Both the position numbers and the translations under genes were made by a program. Below are positions 24,433 to 35,400 of a DNA stretch of 35,963 bases, piece by piece. The notes under the pieces were generated by a model. The model was not told where the DNA came from. It ran no database searches and saw only the letters and a program-made list of their open reading frames with translations. The stretch lies in contig RCAB01000584.1 of the NCBI GenBank assembly GCA_003640385.1, forward strand, positions 1 to 35,963. Direction: 5' to 3'. Every line of letters begins with the position of its first letter. Position 1 is the stretch's first letter. Origin of the DNA: Setaria digitata (lineage: Eukaryota; Nematoda; Chromadorea; Rhabditida; Setariidae).

Positions 24433-24542
24433 TGTGTCTGTGCAGGTGTGTACCTGCGTGTAGCATGTGTCTGTGCAGGTGTGTACCTGCGTGTAGCATG
24501 TGTCTGTGCAGGTGTGTACCTGCGTGTAGCATGTGTCTGTGC
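24433..24542. repeat. 33-bp minisatellite with internal palindrome
   Basis: Identical copies at 24433-24465, 24466-24498 and 24499-24531 and a partial one to 24542, starting TGTGTCTGTGCAGG. Each holds GCAGGT GTGT ACCTGC, a six-base stem with a four-base loop. Degenerate TGTG/CTGTG sequence continues to about 24690. The minus-strand open frame over it (repeat ATRRYTPAQTH) is a by-product of the 33-base period. Confidence 0.93.
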
Positions 24543-25052
24543 GGAGTGTATGCATGAGTCTGTGTCTGTACGGATGTGTTTAAATGTGTAGGTGTGTCTG
24601 TGTCTGTCCTGGTGTATGTAACTGTTGTGGGTGTGTGCCAGTGTCTGTGCGTGTGGGTGTGTGTGTCTGTGTGAGTGTATGTATATACTTGGATGAATGA
24701 CAGTTGAGTCTAAAAGCGTCACAATTTACCGCACTAACAGTATTACCTTTCAAAACTTTTTCTTTTTCATCTTATAAAATTCAATTTTGATTACTTTCAC
24801 GGAGCATTTTACCACTGTGAAATTTTTCTTCCTACAAATTTAATTTAAATTTTCAGCAAAAATGTTTATTAAAATTTATGAGTAAAATTACAATAACTGA
24901 AATTAGTACTTATTTCTCTATAAGTACGGCACAAAAGTGTATAATAATGTAAATTTTTGAAATTTCAAATATTTATAACACATTTTTTAAATTTGAGAGT
25001 AAATTTTGGAATTTGAAAGATTTTCTCAAGGAATTTGAAAGATTTTCTCATT
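24543..25052. other. GT-rich tail, then AT-rich DNA with a 22-bp duplication
   Basis: Degenerate GT-rich sequence fades out by about 24690; AT-rich DNA follows. At 25008-25029 and 25030-25051 a 22-base unit beginning GGAATTTGAAAGATTTTC is duplicated with one mismatch at its last base. No gene seen. Confidence 0.6.
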
Positions 25053-26281
25053 CGAAACAAATTCTGTTAACAATTTGTATTTTCAGCGTTTTCTTTCAAT
25101 CGAAATAAAATTAAATCAATCGATGAAATCATAGCATTTAACCTTTTTTTTTTTTTTTCGGTTTTCTCAGTTTAACAATTCATTGGCTTACTATGTGCTA
25201 GAATTTTTCCTCTTAAATTAAAATAATCATATTCATAATTAGTAGCAGTGATAATTAAGAGTTCATCTTGTACTGTTTAACTGTTGTAAAAATAGTATTT
25301 TCTTTTTTCATTATATTCTAAAAACTGATATATTTCTAATTTTTTTTTTTTTTTTTTACTTATCTTTTTTCTCATGTTTTTACCATGATATTCCATATCT
25401 TAATTCATATTTTTAATAAACATTGCATATATTCGTGTTTTATGCTACATACATTTCACTTTTAAAATTCTTACTTCAAATTAATGCGCCACACTACAAT
25501 CTCCAACTTTGTATATTTCAAAATATGGCATAGAGAATTTCATATTTCAGACAAATGTTTCACTTATTTTATGCATTCGATTGCTTCGTTTTTCTCATTG
25601 GGAAAACACGAAAATGAGTATTTGTAATGAATATGATTAATTCATTTCAGGTGCTATATTTTATCAGTCATCATTGGAACAGAAATTTAAGCAATTTCAT
25701 ATCATTTGTTAGCGCCAAATTAAATTTATTTGCAAAACTAAAATTATCCCATCGAATAGCTGATAAATTTTTCTTTCATCATATATTCTCAACTAATTAC
25801 TAGCTCCAGAAATAGTTTTTTACTAAAAAAAAAAAAAAAATTTATTATTTTTTTTTCCATTCTGTGGAAATATTTTCACATTATTAACAGTAGCAGGTAG
25901 TGTTGTTCATACTGTTGTCTCTCCCTAAGTAAACAATAATTTGGACAAAAGGAAGGAGCAAAAGAATCGGAGGATAATTTAATCATTTGAATGATCAATT
26001 AATCGATTGAAATACAAAAAAAAAAAAAAAAAAAAAAAAGGAAGAGAAAAAGAGCTAATCAAAAAATACAATCATTAATCTTTTTTTTTGATTCACTCTT
26101 TTGGATTTGAACGAAAAAGAGCTGATCAAAAAAATATATCATTGATTGATCAATTGCTTAATTGCTAAGGAAAAATTAATTAATCAAAATAAGTAAATAA
26201 AGTATTTCTCTGTTTGATTTATTTCGATACATGATATCGAAATTAAATACCTAAATACCTATATACATTATTTATTCATAT
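25053..26281 (+). promoter_or_regulatory. Upstream region of the ERICH3-like gene
   Basis: About 1.2 kb of AT-rich DNA before the start codon without a recognisable core promoter. It holds a poly(T) at 25335-25357, a candidate 3' splice or trans-splice site TTTCAG at 25645-25650, an A run at 26015-26039, a diverged direct repeat (AAAAAGAGCT at 26047 and again at 26114), and a perfect 9-bp inverted repeat at 26221-26243, some 40 bases upstream of the ATG. Any regulatory role is inferred only from position. Confidence 0.25.
26221..26243. repeat. Perfect 9-bp inverted repeat upstream of the start codon
   Basis: ATTTCGATA (26221-26229) and TATCGAAAT (26235-26243) are perfect reverse complements separated by CATGA. 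It lies 38 bases upstream of ATG 26282, in promoter or 5' UTR, and could be a dimeric factor site or an RNA hairpin. Confidence 0.45.
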
Positions 26282-26404
26282 ATGACTTCGGCTGTTACAA
26301 TGAATGACGATTTACTGGATAACTATAATCCATTATATGATGTACATTTGCGACAATATTTTGCTATGCCACATATGCAGCGTCATCTACGAAATATCGG
26401 CTTG
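26282..26404 (+). CDS. Exon 1 of the ERICH3-like gene
   Basis: Encodes residues 1-41, beginning MTSAVTMNDD, and ends on a complete codon before a GTAAAT donor at 26405. The motif YNPLYDVHLRQYF with a following RHL and GL resembles the extreme N-terminus of ERICH3 proteins. A second in-frame ATG at 26300 could also serve as the start. There is no TTTCAG just before the ATG. A candidate acceptor TTTCAG lies at 25645-25650, so a long 5' UTR or an upstream exon is possible. Confidence 0.72.
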
Positions 26405-29400
26405 GTAAATTTCAGTTAATTCATTATTCTTTCTTTTGTTTTAAATAAATTATTACAGTAGCTCATTTTCATCATTTTGGTTATAATTGATGATGCTTTA
26501 AAGTTTAATTTCTATTTAAATATATATTTTAAATTTTCAATCAGATGAAATGTAACATTTGCAATGGTAAATTTTTATAATCTAAATCTCTTCCAAATTT
26601 ACTCAAAAATTATCAAAGCAATAAATGCATTCTGTTTAGCAAAATTTATTTGAATTTTTAATTCAGTTTACAATTTCGGCTTGTATTCATTTACTGTAAA
26701 GTAAAAACGGAAATAAATACTGGAAAAAGACAGTAAAAAGATTCACTCCTTCTTTTTTTTTTTTTTAATTATTTCTTATTTGATATCATTGTTTGCATCT
26801 TTTCCGTTTAAAAATATCTTTTCGGAAATTTCATTACAAAAATTAAATAAACAGTAGCATTTTGTTGAAAATAATTGGTTAGATGATTCAGAATCAACAT
26901 CAATCGGTTTAATTTTTTTTTTTTTTTTGTAATGTTCTAAGAATATTCGAAGATTCTAAGTTAGATGATTTTGTAATTATCATAATTCGCTATTGATATC
27001 TTTTCTAAAAAATTTTTTCTTTCCTCATCAAATCAGAAATGACTAATAAAGAAAGAGATGCATAACACCAAAAGAATAGTTTTAAAAACTAAAAAAATAA
27101 AAATTCAGCAAATGTTAATATCCTAATTGTTCAATTAACATTATTAACGCTAAATACCATAATACTTTTCTTTTTTTTTTTTAATTTCAACTCCAATAAT
27201 TTTATTTTTGTCATTCAAAATATTTTTTCTCGTCCGTTTTTTTTTCTTCTTTTTTTTAAGCGAAACTTGATGAAATTTAATTTAATGCCTAAATAAATGA
27301 TAGCAACAAATTGTATTTTACAAATTTCTAACATTTCATTTTTTTTTTTTTTTTTCCAGACCATAATTAGTCATTTAACATTGAGACCATAATTAGTCAT
27401 TTAACATTTAACGTAAATTGGCGCAGAGAGAAAAAAATTAAAGGGGAAAGAAAAAGGTATGAAATTGGATGGAATCGAAAGAATGAAAAAAAAAAAAAAA
27501 AGAAATAACGAATTTTCATCGCTCAAATTATCGCATTTTCACTACTAATTCGATAATTATGTATGCAATTTTCGAGAAAATTTTATACTTTTTATATATT
27601 TCAAACAATAATTTAATTTTTTTTTTCTCTCTCTCTCTCTCTCTCCTTCTTCACTCTTCATCCTTACTCATCTGGTACTTTTAGATAATTATCAATATTT
27701 CATCTTCTTTCCCCCTCCTCTCTCCTCCCCTAAAAATGATAATTTTGAAATGATTTTCTCTATTTTTGATGCAATAGAGTAATTTTCTAAATTTAAATTC
27801 AATTACGAAAAGTGGAAAAAATGAAGAAAGTTAAATTTACTGAGTAAGATGGAAAAAAAAAAAAAAAATAAAAGAGGAAGGGAAAATAATACATTAATTT
27901 ATCATTAGGAAGTCATTTAATTTGAAGCAGTTTCATTTTTTTAGACTTTAGTTCCGTATTCATTAAAAAAAAAAAAAAAGGTTAATTANAAAAAAAAAAA
28001 AAAAAAAAAAGAAGCAATGATAATCCGTAATTATTTGAGTAAATTGACAATCCGTCCTCCTAAAGTAAAAAAAAAAAAAAAATGCTGATAATTTCAATTT
28101 GTAATTTTTCGTCATCAGCAATTTGTTCAACGTGTAACAATGTGGAAAGTAAATATAGAAGAATACAGATATCAGTAAACTGATTAGTAAAGCTACCGTA
28201 GACATGGAAATGTTATCACTAGCATTTGCTCTATCATTTAAAAGTATTTGGCTAAAATTTCATTAAAATTGCAAATTTACCAAATAATAATATTATGAAT
28301 TCATTTATTATAATATCAGAAATATATTTAGTGCCAAAATTAATACAAAATAACAATGAAATTAGTTTATTAATTATTATTGCTATTATTAAAAATGCTG
28401 AAAATACAATTTCTTAATAATATAATTATGCTTCTACTGCTTATTTGTTGTTCTGAATATGTTCATTAAAATTGCTTCATCATTGCTCATTTCTTATCAA
28501 TGAAGAAACTGTGGGAATAGATAGCATTAACTGATTGAAATTTTTGTAAATTATTCATTTGCAATTAATAAAATTCTAATTTAACAGTTCATCGATATGC
28601 TGCTAAAGCGATAGAAACAAAAGAAAAAGGAATTAGGCGAAAAAAAAAAAAAAAAAGAGACGGTAACATGATAAAGGCCTGCAATTTTAATTTTCATTAA
28701 TAGGCTTGAAAGTAGTAATCTTTCATTTTGTTTTGTTTTTTTTTTTTTTTTTTCTAATTAATAGAATTTTAGTTTTAAATTTCATTAGAGATTTGATCAT
28801 TTTGCGGACAATGAGAGCAAATTAAAAAAAAAAAAAAAGACATTAGTGAGATAGTACGTTAAAATAATACGAAAATTAACGATTAATTCTGAATAACTAA
28901 TCATTGACTGACTGACTAATTTGACTGGTTAATTGATTTTTGGCTAATTAATTTTAGCTGGACGATGTTGACCATAGTGCTAATGCTAATGAAAGGGAAA
29001 GTAATAAGCATCATCATGCAATGATCGATCGAATGTTACGTAATCGTGAAGCTGAACTGCAGAAATACGCTGACCTGCAGCGTAAATTGCATGCAGCGGA
29101 AAAAATTGAAATTTGTCGCAGGATAAGGGTACGCCTTCTTTTCTTTTTTCTTTTTTATATTTTCTTCCTTTTTGTTCTCCATTTTTGAGTAAAAATTTAC
29201 ATTTATAAAATTTGAATTTTTAGAATTTATGAAAAAATTTTGAAACCTTTTAAATTAGTCCCTAATTTTTACCTTGAATCTAATTTTTAAAAAAAAAAAA
29301 AAGAAAAGAAAAAACCTATTTTGCTCAACTTTTTCCCTTCCCTGCATGCTCATTTTACCAATCAGTTCATTTCTAGGTTATACCCTAGTGGATTTTAAAA

Positions 29401-32400
29401 ATAAAAATATTCCATCTTCATTATGTTTTGAGATTTACTGATTATTATTTTAGCGAGTTCTAAAACTAATTTAATTAATTGATTTGTTAATTAAGAAATT
29501 TAGAGTGGTGCGGCAAGCCCAAGTGATTGGCATCGAGCAAAACCATCACGTAGTCTCAGTCGTGGTATTATTTTACAATTTAAAAAAAAAAAATACGATT
29601 TTTTTTTCTAAATTAATTAATGATTATTCAATATTGTAATTGCACTAAAATAATCACCTAGGGATGAATTTTTCCTGATTTTTTCTTCATTTTTCATTCT
29701 TAAATAAAAAAAATTTTTAATTTGCAGGAAAAGAAAAGGAAGGAATGAAACTATTATTATTAGTTCGTATAATAAAACTTTTTTGAAGCCTAAATTTCTG
29801 GGCTGTTTTAACTGTATTTTGCTAAACTGAATATCCAGTTTTTTCATTTTTCCATTAATTTCAGGAATTAAAAAGAAAAAAAAATGAAATATATTGCACT
29901 AATTAAGAAGCCTATCTATAGCAATTGTTTGTTTATTGTTTACTTATTTTGTGGCATGTTTATTCAGTTATTTGATGAATTATGCAAATTTTTTGAATTC
30001 AGCTGGCTCCTAACTACAGTTTGAGCAGTATAATTAATTAATTCATCGCTTTTGATAAATTTTTAATTTAATACACAAAATGCCAATAATTATTTTGACG
30101 GGAAAATACAACAATAAATTTTTCTTGTCTAAAAAAAAAATTATTTTACACTGACGAATTTTCTCTCCGAGAGCAAAAAATTTAGATCATCAGTTTTTTT
30201 CAAACAATAATTTGAAATTTGAGAATTGTTTTTTTATTTTTTATTTTTATATGTCTTTTAAGCTAAAAAATAATTTAAAAAAAAGAAAAAAAAAAAAAAC
30301 TGAGCCATGAACTCTGCTGATGGCAACAAACATGCACAAATAATTGGTTTATTGTAATTTTTGTGTTAGTTTACGCCAAATTTCCAATTAAAATACTTAC
30401 AGGAAATTAGTTCAGATGATGAAATTTTAGTTAAATTTAGGCAAAAAAATTTTATCACCCATTTCTTTTTTTTTTTTTTTTTCTAAATTCAGTCCCTTAG
30501 CGATTAAATTTACCTAAAAAAAAAAAAAATTAGAAAACGAAATTTAGCTATTTCCATTTTTTTTTTAAATTAATGTGTGATTGTCTTCCTAATTAATTAA
30601 ATAACCTTTACAGGACGATATATGAAAAGATCTCGAAGACGGCGATCATCAGCTAGCACAGACGAAAAAGATTTAGTTCAAAAAATTGAGGCCGAAAATG
30701 AAGAGCCAATGTATGAGAATCCATCATTGGTTTACAATCGACTATCAACGAATATACTTAAATATCGATATTTGCATAAGGTTAAAGTTCAAAAATTTCT
30801 TTTCTTTTGGATCTTTAAAATTCAGCTCTTTTATTTAAAAAGAATAAGAATCAAAAGTTCAAAGTTATCAAACAATTCATAAGCAAAAATTAGTAGAAAA
30901 TGAAAGAAAAAAAAAAAACAAACAAACAAATTACGAAATTAAAATTCAAAACTCAATTCTAAAAATTAGTGATAATTTCACTCTCACTATTTTGTTACAC
31001 TCATTTTATTTCATCCGCTTCACATTTTGTTGCGACAAAAATTAATTATTATCATTTATATCTCTTATATTTGTTAATTTCTATTCTTTCATTCATTAAT
31101 TCATTTTATTAATACTATTTATAATTTTATTTACTAGTTTTATTATTATTATTATTGTTATTATTATTATTTTATTATTATTATAATTTGTTTTTTTTTT
31201 CGTTTAAAGTTGGACGACGAAACATTAGCACTATATATGGAGCAATTACGACGACAATTAAGCCGCCTGGAACGCTTTCGTCAAGTTTCATTCGGACCAT
31301 TTTCAGTAGCACGCCATCAAAGTGATCCACAAGTGTCATGGTTCTTCAGGCGCAGGTCACTACCAAGTTTGACCGATACTACGCCTTCTATTACCAATAC
31401 CAATTCCAATTCCAATACCAATACCAATATTACACAGAGCAACTTATATGAACAACCGACTTTGAGGTATTCAAACCAACCAAAAAGAAAAAAAAAACAA
31501 ACAAACAAACAAACAAAGGAGAAAAAAAAAAAAGAAAACAGAATAATTAAATTATTTTCTTACCGTTTTTTCTTTTTTTTTTTTTCAGTCTATTGAAAAA
31601 TTTTTCATTTATTGATATTTTTGAAAAGAATTTTAGCCCTTAGAGCATTTATTTTCATATTTGTTGGGAAAATTTTCACAATATTATCTTATCTTTTTTC
31701 ATAAAGTGGCCAAAATTTTTTCTTTTTTTATATATATTTTCTTTTTGTTACATTTATGCTAAAAAAAAAATTTTTTTTTACATCCAAGCAGGTTGTTTCT
31801 TTTCGAATTTCCTACCTATAAGTATGTGCATTTTCGAGAATTTAACATTCTTACAATAGTAGTCTCTTTCTTTTTTCCATTTATATTTTTGTTAATTACC
31901 CTTGATTAGCTTTATTGCTTAATATATTTCATTTTTAATAGGCAATTCATGGAGGAGGAAAAAAATTTTTGATCAGAAAATAAAGCCAAAAAAAAAAAAA
32001 AATTAATTGATATAAATTTGTAGCAATCACTGAATAAATTCAATTGCAGCTGTTGATACATTTTGTAGTATATTGTTATTAATTATAACTGCTAATATTA
32101 ACCGTTTCATATTATACAGCCATAATTATTGTTTATTATTATTATTATTTTTATTACTGCTATCATTACTATCTAGTTATTATTAATTTTTAATTACTAA
32201 TTATTTTTAATTCCACTTTAATTTATCATCACACTAATAAATTTTATTGTTTATTATCATTTTTCAGTGTTATTTTATGAATTATTTTCTAGTATTGTTA
32301 TTTTTGAGACTAATAATGACTAGGAATAATTTGAAACTAATAAGCAGGCCTCATTTTTATAAATTTTATTGCGAGGGACTAAAAAAAAAAAAAAAAAAAA

Positions 32401-35400
32401 AAAAAATGCTCTCGAGTAGTAAATTATTTATTGTGAATTAAGTGGTGTTAGTAAATGTAAATTAAATTATTTAAACAAAAGAAAAACATTAACACATATT
32501 AAATTAAACAATTCTAGTAATTGCTTGAAACTTTTTCATTTTTTGTTTGCTTTGTGTTTTTTCTTCTTTTTTTTTACCAAAATAAAAAGAAATTAGAATA
32601 GAAAACGATTTCTAAATAATATAAATATTTGCTAAAATTATTATATAATGAAACAAAAAAGAAATGAAATTAAAATGTAGCATTAACACATATTTAAAAA
32701 AAAAAAAATATTATTTCTTTATAATTTTTTCTTTTCATATTTTTTGCTTTTTGATAAAAAATAAAATAAAAATAAAAATAAAGAAAGAAAATATAAATAT
32801 GTTACTTTTTTCACTCATAGCATATAATTACATTTGAAATTTTAAAATACAATGATGCGAAATTTTGAAACAGTAAGGTATGTTTTCCATCTTTTGTATC
32901 ATTTAAAAATTTGATGCAAGATAAAATTTTAAAATTTTTTCTCTGCTTTTCCATCTTTATTTTTTTTTTTTGATGCAAATTTTGGATCAGCTCCAATTAA
33001 AATTTTCCAACTCAATTTAAAAATTTTGGGAAATTTAAATTAATGTAAAAAAAAAGGAGAAAAAAAAATTATGATTGAATTTGCTAATAAATAATATTGG
33101 TTCGAATTAAATTTACCATTTTATCATTGATTTATCGTGTTGATAATTTGAAGAAAAAAAGGGGCGATAAATGGGATAAAATAATTTAGTTGTGATTCGG
33201 ATAAAAAAAAAAAAAAAAAAAACCGGAAAAGATGTCATCAGAAGGATTCATTTGACATTTGATACCTTCATTAATTGGATTTCCACTTACAGAAGCATTC
33301 AGTCGTTGAAGCAGCATCGTAGTCGTTCCAGTAAACCGCAATTAACACGAAATACGCTTTCCGGAAATGATAGCCGTCAACGTCAACGTAGCACGGAAAG
33401 TAGCGCTGCTCGATTACCACCTACTGCGCGCAATATACGAAGTGGTCCAACATTATCAAATAATAATGCGAATGTTGCTAAATCACCACGTGCCAGAAAG
33501 TAATTAAATTAAATTAAGTTACATTTCATAATTAAAAATTTTTTTTTTTCATCTCCTTTTTTTTTTTGATTTGATATTGATCAGAAAGTTTTTTTTTCTT
33601 TTTGTTGACGAGTGAAAGGGGAAGGGAATTATTAGAATGATTTTGGTTGATTTGTGCTAGAAACTTTAGTTCTTGAAAAACCAGTTTGAAATTTTTAATT
33701 AAATTCTCTAAAAGTTTGAAAGAGAGAGCAATAAATAAATATTAGAGCGATCTATCTTTGATATTTTTTCATATTTCGATATGGCATATGATTAGTTAAA
33801 TGGATTCAATGTATATTGAATAATTCACAGAATTGATAATTTTTTTTTTTTGGCCTTTTTTGTATCAACTATTTATTTTTTACCATTTCTTATCAATCAT
33901 TAATAATTTTTGTCTTTTTTTTTTTTGACAAATTTATTTACTGAATTTTGGAAAGAAAGAAAATTTTGCAGATTAACACCAACAAAACCAAAGAAAGTTG
34001 TAGAGAAAGCAACTACAGCACCAGTACCAGTTACACGTCGAGCATTAGCAGTAGCTCAGAAAATGAAAACAAAAACGGATTCAGAAGTTAGCGATATTCC
34101 AGTTTCTGTTTCACCTTCTCCAAAATTAGCCACAAAGGAGGTGGCTGAACATCGGATGGAATCGTTGGCAACTTCGGAAGATGAACGAGAAGTTTGCGTA
34201 TTTTCTGGCGTTACTTCACCGGAAAATATGGATTCAAGATCAGGAAATGAGACATCCGAAAAGTCAGCTTCACCATTGCAGTATTCGGAAATGCCAATTG
34301 ATGATGAGAATGATTTTGATGAAAGATCTTCATCAACTGTATCTGATCGGATATTTGACGAATCAAAAATGGAAGAAGTGGAAGTTGGAAAGCGCCGAAA
34401 AACAGATGTACCACTTGATTCATCGTTTGAAATGTCGGAAAAGACAGAATTGGAAGCAATAAGTAAGTTAGACAGTTCGGAAGTGTCGAATATTTCGCAA
34501 CAATTAGTACCAGAGATGACCGAGACTACTGTATGTTCCAAAACTGAAACTACTGATTGGGCTGTAAATGACAATCCGATGCAGGAATCTGAAAAGGTTA
34601 ACGCAATTGATGAATTAGAAGAAAATGGAATGAAAGATGAAAAGAAATCAGAAGGATTGCTTGCAGATGGTGAACATTTAGCTATGAAGAAAGCAATTAC
34701 GGAAATTAGCGAAGAACCGGATCATCATGCTGATTTGACTGAAGCATTAACAGAAGTGGCAGAAGAAAAACCGGTGAATGATAAAATGATTGAAGAAGAT
34801 AAGGTTGAGAAAACGGATGAAACTATCCAATCAACAGTGACATCAGCGTCAAAAATGGAAATAGAAGAGGCGATAATTTTGGACAGTAATCTAACTGAAG
34901 GAAATGTTAGTAATATACCTGCCAAAAGAACCGAAACATTGACCTCGGGCGATAACACTTTTTCATCTACTGATGAAGGAAATCTTAACGATATATCAAA
35001 TAAAACTGAATCTACCCTGATTAGTGGGAATGATTCGAAATCTGTACTGGAGGAAAAATCAGAAGCACATGATTTTGTGCATTCAGTAGCTGACGAGGAA
35101 GTGTGTTCGACGAAAGAATCTGTGGCAGAGACAGTGAAAGAATCCAATTTGACAAATGAAAATTTAATATCTGCCGGAAAAACACCTTCCTCCGAAGAGT
35201 TAGACAAGACCATATCGTATAAAGAAATTGAATTTTCAAATGATCAACAAGAAATTGCAGAAGCTGGAACAGAAGCGAAAGAGGTGAAGTTAGGATCAGA
35301 TGAAACTGTGGAAGAATGGACTACTGGAAGTTTGGCAAACTTACAACAATCAGCTCCAATGTTAGTTTCAAGAACATTTGCAACCGAAGGAGAATGCATG

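Larger units (their letters stand above)
26405..28957 (+). other. Intron 1 of the ERICH3-like gene (2.55 kb)
   Basis: Bounded by a GTAAAT donor and an ATTTTAG acceptor, phase 0. It holds a 26-bp tandem duplication at 27360-27408, a CT microsatellite at 27626-27645, long A runs near 27964-28010 with a single N at 27989, and poly(T) tracts. I found no frame-preserving extra exon, though a small one could escape reading by eye. Confidence 0.65.

Noticed and set aside
24433..24542. CRISPR-like array
   Set aside because: The 33-bp units are head-to-tail without spacers, and the context is eukaryotic.
24297..24722. 141-codon minus-strand frame with His/Thr-rich repeats
   Set aside because: It is a translation of the GT microsatellite and the 33-bp minisatellite. 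The repeat period is a multiple of three, so frames stay open by chance.
26545..26566. Possible micro-exon after TTTTCAATCAG (MKCNICN) in intron 1
   Set aside because: 22 bases long between AG and GGTAAAT, which would shift the frame between exons 1 and 2.
27352..27400. Acceptor-like TTTTTTCCAG before the 26-bp duplication
   Set aside because: All three frames stop within about a dozen codons, so there is no exon.
31588..31641. Alternative exon after the TTTTTTCAG near 31588
   Set aside because: In the exon 5 phase it gives about 17 Phe/Lys/Asn-rich codons and a TAG. It could be an alternative end, but nothing supports it over the in-frame exon 6.
33085..33115. GGTTCGAATT resembling a tRNA T-loop
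   Set aside because: No acceptor stem, D-arm or anticodon arm surrounds it; no tRNA or rRNA gene was found anywhere.
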